Positions 23,377 through 35,400 of a DNA stretch of 64,000 nt are shown piece by piece (within the stretch, counting starts at the first letter, position 1; each line of letters opens with the position of its first letter). The position numbers and the translations under genes are program-made. The notes below the pieces were generated by a model. That model was not told the DNA's origin and did not search any database. It saw only the letters and a program-made list of their open reading frames with translations. Origin of the DNA: Lottia gigantea (taxonomy: Eukaryota; Mollusca; Gastropoda; Lottiidae); the NCBI RefSeq assembly GCF_000327385.1, contig NW_008707048.1:129086-193085 (forward strand), in the 5' to 3' direction.

Positions 23377-26300
23377 TCAAATAATGGTAACTTCGACTTC
23401 ACATAAATGAAGATTAGGGCCAGTAGAGGTAATTAGTACGTATCGTCCCTCAACAACTGGTTCACACTCAAATATTCTACTCGTAGAACCAAAATTTTCT
23501 TCATATGTAGCACAGGTCGTGATGGAATATGTTGGCGTAAGAACATAAGATCTTATTGTTAAATTGGTTAACGTTGTATCTGAAATGAAATATTTTTAGA
23601 CTATTTTACATGAGCTAAAAACCATCAGAATAGAAGCCGATACTTTTTAGGGGCTAGGGTAGCCTATCTTCCAAAAAAACACCATATATCTCATGTTACC
23701 TGAAAGATACCAAAAACACCATATATCTTACGTTACCTTATCGCTGCTTGATAACACACTGATTATGGTAGCGTAAATGTGGTACGCAACTCCCATAGCA
23801 GTAGGATGACTAATCTTGATTTCTATATGCAGTTGGATATCAGTTCTGGAACTCGAGTTTTGGCCAAGCAATTTGTTACATTGATACCTAAACAGAACAA
23901 AATTCATACCTATATCATTTGTTTTTTCTTTATTGTACACAACTACACTCTCTATTGGATACTTTGCCCCTAGATCAATCTCAAACCACCGAGAACCACT
24001 AGTTGGTGCAGCAGAGACACACTGCGCACCATTGATATCTAACATGTTTCTATTGCCGTCTACTAAGTACGTCACATCACCAGAAATTATACCACTGGCA
24101 GTTACAGGTTTACCTGACGACATGCCGAATCCGTCTACAATCAAAAACAGACGCAATGATCATCTTCATACATAGCCATTTTATAGAGAACACGTTTAAA
24201 GTAGCACACGCTTTCAATATGAAATGCATTAGGCGAGGGAGCTGAGCAGGGATTACCAAATGTTTCATTGGGTCACAGACGATTCTTTCACTATGTATAA
24301 TGATAAAAAAAATGAAAGTAGGGAAAGGTAGGGGGAGGGAAAAGCCGTGATCTTTTCTGGCCTTCCCCCGTAGAAGCGCCACTGCTGTCAGTTGATGAAC
24401 TAGCACGCTTCGCTTCTGTGGTTGTGTTTGGTTTATCTGGCAACAAATATGGTCTAAGATGGACCTTGTGTGGTGTAAAATGGGACACGAGGGAACCAGC
24501 CAAACCGTTGGTGAATGCGTTCGAGGTCAACAATGTACGACATATTCACCAAGGATGGTGTTGCAGGACATAGAACGAAGCAAAAACAAGACAGCGCTTT
24601 GTGTTTATGATGTTCCATGCCAAAGAATTTGTTGTCAATGTTCTGAATGGTCAATCCAATCCATCCCTTTGCCACCATTGCTATTCGAGAAAAAAAACTT
24701 ACATCTTTTTAAACAAGAAGTAGGTGCAGAAGCTGAATTGTAACTTTCATAACCTGTGGTAAAAATAACACAGCCTTTTGATATATACAGGTAAAATTTG
24801 GTTTCTGAGAGCTACTTTATCTGGCATACTATAGTTCTAGTGTAGTCTCACCATAGAAAATAAACATTGCAACCATAATTAAATTCTAATATTATGCCCA
24901 AGTTAATAGGAGAAATTGTTAGTATAAGCAATTAAAACTTTCGTTGCGATAATCTCAGTTACGAACCTTCAACGGTAAACACTTTTACTTCGCACAGTAA
25001 AAGAATCTGCGTCTTCTGCATGTGTATACGTAGACGATCGCCACTTACTGGACGTAGACAATTAATTTTAAATCTTCCAAAAGGCAATGTTCCTTTAACA
25101 AATCTACAACATGCGTTTTCATCGATTAATGGTGCTCTCCTTGATACCAGTATACCAAAATCATGAAGCATTCCAACTAGAGAATTAAAATGAGCAGTGA
25201 AACGAGTTTTGTTAATCGCACTATTCATAAAAGGAACATCTTTTGTAAGTAATAATGCAAAACAAATACATTGCAAAAACCTTCAAACTGTGAACATAAT
25301 ATAAGATCACCCTTGACGTATTTCAAAGGCATCTCAATGTGTGGCTTTCACATACTGTTTCACATTTTGATTGATTTTTTGATTTTGTCGACTGTGTTAT
25401 ACGCAATGTAAAGTCTTTAAGGCCTACAGTACCACTAAAAGCAACAAAGGGGCACTTCCAAACAAGGTAATTGAGCTTAAATCAATGGTATGTACTCGCA
25501 TGTGCATGTGCATCATTTTTGAACTATACCTACTAGTATACTGCCCTGAAACGAGCATCCAATTTTTTATATAATTAATCATATAACTATCAGTAAATTT
25601 ATTTGCCAGATGACTATGTTCGAATAGGGAAAATATTGATCAAAACCAATTTTTTCCAAAAGCGCTATCGAACTTACCACCTTCCGTATCATTGGCACTG
25701 TATATTTCTATACCAGTAACATTATAGATGGTATTAAAACGAACTTCCCACCAAGGACTAAAATCATTATAATCAGTAACAGCACAAGCATTGTCTAGAT
25801 AACCTCCAGTAACACCGTCCACACCATGACTAGATTGACAACAGTGGTAGTTTGATACAAAATGTGAACTCTGTTGAGTAGGACGACCGAAAGCAATATT
25901 TGGTATGGCTAAAAATATACAATATTTCAAAAACTGAAAAGACTTTAACATATTCAAAACACTATGCAATTGGTAATGCCTCAATGGATTATAAAGAAGT
26001 TTTCTAAAAAAAATTATCTGTAACGGGACCACTTATAGCATCAATTTGAATCATTACAATTTACAATCAGTCATCTGTGGTTCCAGCAATTCCTCTAAAA
26101 CTAAATGACCGATGACGTAACTAATCGCAAATTATGCTTTATCACATAAGGCCTTTCACGATTAATATCGTCATCAAACACATGGTATTGATGGAATTTC
26201 AGAAACCACAAACGTCTGATTGAAAATTGGAATGGTAAAAATTGATGCTATCACAGTGTCCCCGATACACATCAAAAACGTAGAAAACCTCTTTACAATC

Positions 26301-27549
26301 ATGAAACATTGTCATATTACGTTAGGAAAAGCTCAGTATGGCGCCGAATATGTAAAACTTGGAAAAGATGTTTGCATTATGCACAATGCAATGCGTTTAT
26401 ATGATATTCCGAATGAGACTCCATCAGAGGAATCATAGAAGGAACATAAATTGAATATATGTTTCGGCATGCACGTGAATGTAATTATATTGCAATGTAT
26501 TATGTAATTATAATGTAAAAACACTTACGTCTCGATTGGCACTGAGGGTTACCATTGATGTCTCGTTCACAAACTGCTTGTGACCCACAATCAACATCTT
26601 TACACGGTCCAGCTAGTTCCTTTCCAAATAATATGAAATTACCACAATCATAAGTTTTGGAATTAGTGCTGGTATCGCCAAGCATGCCACAATATGTGTA
26701 CTTACTAAAACATGAACCGACATGGTACGAGCAGGGAAACTACAGGAAACTACATTAAACTCAAGCATTTCGTTGGTCGTTTTCTGGTCGGTTCATGTTT
26801 TAGTAAGCACGCACAATATGATACGATAAGGGGTATCTTCCAAGTTTAAATATTTTTTAATCTATAACTGTGATATTTGATAGAAGTGGTTAACGTCCAC
26901 TGTCTTATAGTTTCCAACAAATTCAGTCAAGTCAGTGAGAAAATTCGTGATTCCATTCGCCGATTTTTATCGAATAAGGTATCGTAAAGTATCATTACAC
27001 GACCTCGCGATACGATATGTGTATCGCGGCGTAGTGTGTTGTATCGCGATACATCAATGCCGGCACCATGTAGAATCGTCTTGCAGAATATCAATTGGCT
27101 TCCTGAAATAAGTTTCTACATAGAATTATGTTTGTGTGCAGCCTGTAGTATTTGAATAAATTTGGAATGATCAAATACAGTTTTGTTTATCGTTCTCTTT
27201 TCTATAGTGTAGGATAAAGAATTACCTTTGGCATATCTTCTTTGTTAACTAAACCAAACCCAAATTCAGTAACCAACGTCCCATTGAAGATGTCATCCTT
27301 TTCTACATTAAGTTCACAGTATCCGTCCACAGATTGGAAATTGATAGAGAAACAATCCGAAGAGATCAGGCAATACCGTAGACACTGGAAGAACCCCACA
27401 GAATGGTACGTCATAAAGACCATTCCTTCGAGTCGGATATCGGACCTCAGTAAAGCTGCTTTCAAAATGTCTGGATCTGTGCAGAAATTGTTTGTATACG
27501 AGGAGTCCATCATCGAAAAGCCAACTAAAAGAAAAACAATGTTCTTCAT
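23377..27549 (-). CDS. Secreted PAN - EGF-like - double F-type lectin protein
   Basis: Seven exons in phase: 27549-27226, 26700-26529, 25908-25678, 25176-24967, 24753-24703, 24134-23910, 23579-23377; total 471 residues. A signal peptide (MKNIVFLLVGFSMM) is followed by a PAN/apple-type domain (residues about 22-125; FFQCLRYCLISSDCFSINF) and an EGF-like module (about 138-165; CKDVDCGSQAVCERD). The first fucolectin-type domain (about 168-312) has IAFGRPTQQSS, HGVDG, SPWWEVRF, NACCRF and LLLCEVKVF. A 17-residue exon links it to a second, more diverged one (about 331-471; GKPVTASG, WFEIDLG, LHLCEVEV). F-type lectins bind fucosylated glycans in innate immunity and gamete recognition. The canonical HxRxD-type sugar site is not clear in either domain, so binding is uncertain. 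The 24967 donor (GTTCGT) and the 26700 acceptor are the weakest calls. Confidence 0.88.
26020..26305. mobile_element. Foldback MITE in lectin intron
   Basis: Arms of about 100 bp are inverted: CACTTATAGCATCAATTTGA on the left against AAAATTGATGCTATCACAGT on the right. Inside are 'GTCATCTGTGGTTCCAGCAA' and its inverted partner 'GAAACCACAAACGTC'. Same family as 1150-1475. It lies wholly within the intron between the EGF-like and first lectin exons. Confidence 0.65.
26701..26807. repeat. Perfect 21-bp inverted repeat at a splice acceptor
   Basis: The 21 bases at 26701-26721 (CTTACTAAAACATGAACCGA plus C) are exactly reverse-complemented at 26787-26807, with about 65 bases between. The acceptor used for the second lectin exon lies at the inner edge of one arm. 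It could be a MITE remnant or a pre-mRNA stem-loop. Confidence 0.8.
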
Positions 27550-29406
27550 GTTCCTCTTTTAGCCCAGCTCCTGCCAGTCCTGGTCTTATCTAATCCGTAG
27601 TTTTCTATCGACTGCTCGATGAGCCTACTCCGCATCAGCACAACGCATGTTTATAAGCGAACCAAGTCAAAAATTCAAAAATTCAGGAATGCTGATAAGA
27701 CTGCCTCCCGATCGAAAATTTGCGTCGAGATGAAGATACTACATCAACTAAAACACTTTAATTAATGATCTAATATGATAAATAAACAATCGTTAGGCAC
27801 CAACTAAATATTAAGTTGACGATCACTCTTAATAAAAGAGTGTCAAGTTGATAAGAATAAATATGAAAAGTAAACAATCGGTACGGCTATATATACAAAA
27901 TATGCTTATTTATTATTTATGTTTGGCAAATGAAACGGACCATCGATTGTTGGTGATTATTCCAGATAATACATGTTCCACACTACACTACAAGAGTTTT
28001 CAATTAGAGTTCTATTATAACATTGTCATAAAATCATGGAGTGGTCTTTGATTCATTGTCCAGTCCTATTCAAGTGGACAGGGATAGAGCATGTCTAATG
28101 TTTACATGACAATGTATGTATGAAGATATGGATTTATCAGTCAGTCAGTGACATGATGAATCTCTTTTCATTAGTGCTGACTTAAGCATCAAGATAATTA
28201 AGATTGCATCCTAGTTCAATAATGACGACAACCGGCATGTCTGATGATAATGAAGACAATTGGTATGTCTTGTGATAATGACGACAACCGGCATATGTCT
28301 AATGATAATGAAGAGAACCGGCATGTCTCATGATAATGGAGACAACCGGCACGTCTGATGATAGTGACGACAACCGGCATATGTCTAATGATAATGAAGA
28401 GAACCGGCATGTCTCATGATAATGGAGACAACCGGCACGTCTGATGATAATGACGACAATCGGCATATCTGATGATAATGAAGACAACCGGCATGTCTCA
28501 TGATAATGAAGACAATCGACATATCTGATGATAATGAAGACAACTGGCATGTCTGATGATAATGATGACAATCGGCATGTCTGATGATAATGAAGACAAC
28601 CGGCATGTCCTATGCTAATGAAGACAACCGGCATGTCTGATGAAAATGGAGACAACAATCATGTCTGAAGATAATGAAGACAACCGGCATGTCGTATAAT
28701 AATGGAGACAACCGGCATGTTTCATGATAATGAAGACAACCGGCATGTCTTATGCCAACGACCAGTGTGTCTATTGACACATCTTATGATAATGACTGGA
28801 ATGTCTAATGACAATGATAGCTGCAGACATATCCGATGATAACTATAGCGGCAGATGTCTAATGACATGATAGCTGCTGATATTTTTTGATGACAATGAA
28901 TAGAATGATAGACATATCCCAGTAGTGGCAAACTGGTAATGGAAAATAAGGCTGTTAAGTTTTTAGGCATTGGGAATTTCTGGTTAAGAAGGCAGGTAGC
29001 TTTTGTTAATCGATCTTGTCGATCTTCTTATAATCATTTCCTTAATATTGATAAAATATCGACAGAAAAATATCTGATCAATTGAACAAGAATAATTAAT
29101 GAACATAATGAAATAAACTCAAATAAATAAACCAGGAAACGAATCGGTATACATGTATATTCATAGTCAGATTTAAATTGTTTAGCTCAGATCTTCCCAT
29201 GTCAGGTTCCTACCGTTCTCTGAATAAATGACAAACGGAAAACTTAATAGAGCTTTATGGTTGCTTACTGATGATCGTTTGTACCAACGTGGGTTTAGGT
29301 TGCCTATGAAATCAATTGAAATTATGATATATTTTCACAATAATATTCATCTGAGAGAGCTGCAAGTTAATTACACGAATGATGAATGTACCAATCCAAA
29401 TTGCGT
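27550..29406. other. Intergenic with minisatellite
   Basis: Lies between the lectin start and the RAMA-protein stop. The first part is the lectin gene's upstream flank. The middle is the minisatellite at 28210-28760 with a degraded tail to about 28920. The rest is AT-rich with no recognisable gene. Confidence 0.6.
28210..28760. repeat. Minisatellite, about 27-28-bp unit
   Basis: About 20 copies of a unit close to CCGGCATGTCTGATGATAAT followed by GAAGACAA. A longer higher-order unit is also visible: a block near 28290-28345 with CATATGTCTAATGATAATGA recurs at about 28378-28440. Open frames on the - strand here are repeat artefacts. Degenerate copies run on to about 28920. Confidence 0.9.
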
Positions 29407-32400
29407 TCACCAAGCGTCAACCTCTTTCCATAACTCTTTTGAGATATCGACATCCTTGAAAGGCTTCACCCAGAAATCTTCTGTGATGTCTGGATAATAT
29501 ATCAGTTCTGAATCACTGACTAACAATGCATTAACTGACTTCATTAACATGGATCTTATTTCTTCTTTCAAAAGCGACTGTGGATCAAGTGGTCGAATCA
29601 TTGAAGCGTCATCAGCTGTCTTGGATTGGTCAGCACTTAAACTGGTGGTTTGAATCAACTGGTTCCTTTGATCCAATTTGTCTTGATTTCCAATTAATGA
29701 CCTATTCAAAGGAAATTCAGGTGTTACACGAATCAAATTCCTTGGTATTGATACTGGTGTGATACATCTTGTGCGAATTGAATAACGAACTTGGTTTGGA
29801 ATTCGATGAGGATACCGAGGATTAGATGGACGGGGAAGCGTCATTTGATATCTAACTGGCATTGCCGCTGTGTTAGTGCTTGTCTGGAAGGCGGTCTGTG
29901 GTGATGCAGTTATTGTTGTCCCTGCATTACCTCTAGTTTGTGATGAGGAAGTGACTAGGTTGACACTGTAATGAAAACACATTAATTACTCAGCAGAGCT
30001 ACACATTTAAAAAAAGTCCTATGAAACAATCGCACACAATTTTTTATATCTGAGATCAAACTAAGGAGACATGTTTTTGTTTAAGAGATAGCTTTCATTC
30101 CAATAAGATTAAGCTTTTCTATAATCTTAAATTTAAAATTTTTTTTTCTGTACACAAATGTATATTACCTGCTTGCTTCGCTGGACTGCTGTCTGAAATC
30201 TGATGCAGAATGCGTTTGAGCAGATGCGTTATTAAATTCTGAAAGAGGAAAGAGTTAAAAAAACACAATTTGCATCTGTCTTTAAAATTTTGCGTCGGTG
30301 ATCAATCAGCTAAATGATCGGGCTTATCAAAAATCATTAAGAGAATAGATAGGAAGCTACATGATTTTTTGGATCATTAAGCAATTTGAAGTATCTCCCA
30401 CTGTGCATCTTAGTGTGGTATTGGGTAATCACGTCCTGCCAATTCACCAAAGTTATAACGCAGCACAATGTTAGTCTATATCATCAAAGACTGAACGCAA
30501 GAAAGCTGAAAGCTTATTTGGGGTGCCTTGGAGTAATGACATTACTCTAAGGGGGTACAGTCAACCGCCAGGAATCGATCCTGTAATTATGTGTAGGACA
30601 CAGAATACTTGCCTAATTTGTCATACTGTTTCTTGAACTCCATCAAGGGTGTATTCTCATAGCATACCTAAAGAAAATAAAATTCCTTTTAAAACTGATA
30701 AAGATGATAAAATTTTCCAAAACTGTGCATCATGAGCAGTATCAGCGCAATATAAAACCCAATCCCTAATTGAATACCAGGTATGCCAAACCAGATCTAC
30801 TCGACAAGACAAGACTTGAGGAGTGATTAGACAATTAAAAAAAATGATTTGGGAAACAAAGTTTAAGCTAGGGCTTAACAGACTAACCATTCTATAAGCT
30901 TTGGCTTTCGTTGTCAGTTGTGTTCCTGTTACAGCCGAAAACCATTTGGTGGCAGTGCTGAAACCCGGACCAGTAGCGTCTAGTATCATACCAGAATTTA
31001 GCAAAGTTGCTGTCACTCTCTCTCCCTAAAACCAAAATGTAAAATGTTATTCGTCACAACAATCTCGGAATATTGTCGAAGGATTAAAATTTACATACAG
31101 TATATGAGAGGATTAATATTTGATGTAATTTACCTTACGTATAATACTTAGTTTGTTTTTACCAGGTTTCAGTAAACCTCTATCCATCATTCTCTTCAAT
31201 GACGGGAATTTCTTGTACTTCTTAGTGTCCGGTGCGCCAATCTAAAATATAATAATTCATTACTCTAAATACAAAGCCCAATGGTGGTCATTTAAAAAAC
31301 AACACTCTTTAGAACACCTGCCACTTCAAAATCATCCCTTTAAATGTATTTTGATTTCCTATACTTACAGCTGTTTGAAAATCGCGGGCCGTTTTAGCTT
31401 GAGTTATTTTCAAAGCTTTTTCTTTCATTTTCATTAGGTATCTTGTGGATGAGGTCGAAAAACTGCTTTTTAAAGACATCACGGAGCGGCATGGGGAGTG
31501 GAATGGTGATTTCTTTCCTGGAGTCTTGGTAAGACTATGATAATTAATATCTGATGTTGATGGCTTAACGAGTGGATTTTGGACAATCTTGTTACTGCAC
31601 TGTTGAACGTAAGATTGTTGATTTGGTTCAATTCCAGGCAAATTTATCGTCCCAGCATGCTGTTTCATCTTAGTTTGAGTCTGATAAATGTTGGATACCA
31701 TTTCTTCCCCCTGTGTTAAGTCTCCTGTTTCATTGTCAAACTCAAAAACATTGGAATCACTATCTTCTTGATGCAAGGGACCACATGACTTCGGAACGGT
31801 ATTAGAAACTGAATCTGTTGACTCATCAGCGTCTTTGTTCAGACTCTTCAAAATGATATCTAGAATCTCGTCATCATTTGAAGATTTGGTTACTTGGCAA
31901 AATGTACTTTGCGGGGCTCGTGTACTTATGACACTTGTTGGTACAATTATTGACATAGATGGTTTATTGTGGATATCGCTTATCGAGATGGGTGTCATGC
32001 TTTCCATGCGTGATGTTGCCGAAACACCAGTTGAATCAGCATTGCCATCTCTCACATAAATTGGTTTGGAAGGTGGAACAAATTTGTGAGTGATAAGTTT
32101 CTTGGAATTTCTTCTTTCCTCGTATGGTTTCTTTGATGCGATGGACGTAGTGATCTGATTTTGACCAACCGAAGCCTTTCCAACAGGAATAGTGACAATC
32201 TTTTGAGACAGGTTTTCGGGCGTTTTTGGTGGATTTGTTTGAAAACAACTATTTCCGGATCTTGGAACTGACACAACTGTAATGACATTAGGTTGTCGAT
32301 GTGGATCATCACGGTTTGAGGACGATTGAGCAAATCTGCTGCTAACAGCAGACAGAGCTTCAGATTGAATTGGTACATCCGATACCACTGGTTTTGGTAC

Positions 32401-35400
32401 TCTTTTTCCGCCAGATTCAAACACACCAGTTTCTACATTCAGTAAAAGTTCGGCCCTCTCCATGGTTTGACTTGCTAAAGCTGCTGACTGATGAGTAGTT
32501 TTTTGAGTAAAGTTCATTTGAGTAAAGTTCATTTTATCTTCGTCGACAAGTTTTGACTTCATCAATCTCAAGGTCGACTGAGCACGACAATGCTTATCAA
32601 AAAGAGATTTCAGTTTCTTTTGTCTTATAGAAAGCAGTTTTATTCTTGTTCTCATCAAGGATTTATCGCTTGCTGTACAAGCTTTCGAAGAAATTCTCTG
32701 ACTTTCTTGTTTCGAATCGGACAAAAGTTTCATCAGCTGTGGTTGCAAGGTCTTGAACTGCAAGGAACATCTTTCTGAAAGAAAAATTAATTTTTATGAT
32801 AGATCCACATCAACCAATGTTCGTGAATGTAAGCCAAGGATATCTGTTGAGTTCGGGCTTTACTACATATCAATACCAGTTATTACGGATGGTCAGTTAA
32901 TGGAATTTAGAACTTAAGAGCGGAATGTGTATAAAAGCTTTCATATTACACAAAACTATACGACAAGAGACAATTAACGATATGAAAGCTGTCAATCAAA
33001 ATAAGGAACCATATGATTAATAGATGAGATATACACTTAACAATAAGATATGCTTAATCAATATTGTCTAATGTTTGTACTTATTGTCAATGTTATTTAT
33101 CTGTTGAAATACTTGCCCATGTAGAAATAATACAATAAACCATCAATGATTAGTTCGCTGTCCAAATAGTGGTATTTTAGGGATTCAGAGATAACATAAT
33201 TGCTGTTGTAATACTTTGTAGTTGGGGAATGAACTAGTGTTCAATTTGGAGAATGATACAAATCAGTACTTAGAATTGTAGATATTGAGCTCATGAGCCC
33301 CTATCGACCAGGCTAAGCAGTTTGTCCTAGTCGTGGATTATAGAAATGTTTTACGTATGCATAGCGACTAATTTCTAATGGCTGTTTGTTAATCAGTTAT
33401 CTAATTATGACCTTTATTAGACCACTCGCAAATTATGTTGAGTTTTTTATGTTACTTACTAAGGCTTTCCCTGTCAGGCGAGTTTCTTTTCATGTCATCT
33501 TGAAGTTGTCCATACATGATTTCCATCTGAATATAGGTATTGAGCATCTCTTGATGAACCTGCAAGTTGTAATTACATGTACAAGATTTCGATCAAACAA
33601 CATGGTGTTCAAGGTGTTGATATTAATGTGGAACTCAAAGAAACAGTTTGCAGCTTGGCTCATCCTACAAAACTCTTATTTACATAGATTCTACCTACCT
33701 CAAAATCATCACTGAATTCCATGTCTTGCGTTTCTGCTTTGCCATCTGTCTTTGAATTGATGAATCTGATCGATATCCTCTGCTTCTTACTCCCGGTTTT
33801 ATAATTAGGTTTCGCAGTCGGCATCTTGTTCCCCACTGGAGAGCCTTGTTTGGCTGCTTTGGACTCGATATTTTGTTCTGGTGAAGAAAATCTAATAGGA
33901 TGTTTAGACTCCCGTCTCGATCTTCTTAGAGCTGCCTCGGGGGTGTTCTGCTGAGAGCACACATTCTGTTGTACTTCCGATTTCGATTTTTGAATATTTT
34001 GTGAATATATCATTGATTTATAACTTGGTGTACTTTGGGAAAGTTCTGTATTTTTCTTGGATATTTCTAGTTGTTCTGATTTATACATGAACGCAATATT
34101 TTCCACAGATTTTAATTTTCTGGTTGGTTCTAATTGCTTAAGTGTATCTGAACTAGGTACATATTCACCCGCACTGATATTTTGGGAAATTGTGGAACTC
34201 GGATTAGATTTTCTAGGATGCTCTGGAATGACGTGGGTCTTTAGGCTATCAGATGGTTTGGAAACTTCATTAGATAGTCCTGAAGACGCATCATGGATTA
34301 ATTCATGTTTCAAAAGTTCTTGGCTTGGTAATGGTTTAGGTAAACATGTTTCTAACATTCTATGACCACCAGCCGCATTTTCACATTTTTCAGATGAATT
34401 GGTACTCGAGTTATTCAATAGTTGCGATAATTCTAGGGAGTTATGTTCTTTAGGTAACGCGAGCCTTTTTAAGTTATCAGTATCTCCTGTGGCAGAAATA
34501 TTTTCGTAGTTAATCTTGAGCTCTTCAATTCCTTCTTTTGCTTCTATTGCCAATTCATCAGAAGCACCGCCGATGCAAATGGTCAGTTCCTCTATATTAG
34601 GATCTTTGTGGTTGTTGGACTCATGATTAATGTCATGTTCAGATTGATCTTTGAATACTGATGGCAGTGCAACGCAACTACTCAATACAGCTGAAGACTG
34701 TTTCGTGTCATTTGCTGGTGATGATCTTTCTTCCTTAGAATTCTCTTCAGATTTCACCAACATTTGTTCTTCATTAATGGATTGGTGTTTAGGTCCCATT
34801 TCAGATCTGTCCATCACGGGTGGTATAGATATACCATAATTTCGCTTTTGAATTATTTGACCTTTATGGCCTTCTTTGTCATTTGTTGTACACAATATGC
34901 TTTCACTAACACATGACATAGTTGGTGATGAAGGACTCTCTGTGTGGTTTGCTTTATCTAATGCATGAACGGTGGGATCATCTTGATCTGCAATCATGAT
35001 TTCAAGTGAAGTTAAATCATTATCGGACTGGCCCTCAGAATGGCTCCTACCTTCTTTAGAATAATCTGGCTTCGACACGACGGTACCATCTTGATTTGGA
35101 CTTTTGACAATTGGATCTTGAACTGAAACCTTTCGGGAATTTGCGTTGGATCTTTCAGTCTCGATAGAGCTGTGGTTCGTGGTGTCTGGATCACCTCCAT
35201 CGATCAATCCCCAAGACTTACCCAAGCCCATGTACTCTTTAGAATTATCTAGCTGTAAATTCGACACAACATTAATATCTTGATTTGGACTTATGTTTAT
35301 TGGATCTTGATGTTTTGTTTCTTGAAGTGAAACATTTTGAAAATTTGCGTTTGATCTAAACGTCTCGACAGAGAAATTATTTGAACAGTGGTTTGTGATG

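Noticed and set aside
26985-27070. GTATCGCGATAC palindromes near the lectin gene
   Set aside because: Short CG-rich inverted words without a larger structure; could be chance or a decayed repeat.
28210-28760. CRISPR-like array and minus-strand open frames
   Set aside because: Units are contiguous with no unique spacers, and the genome is animal. The frames are repeat artefacts.
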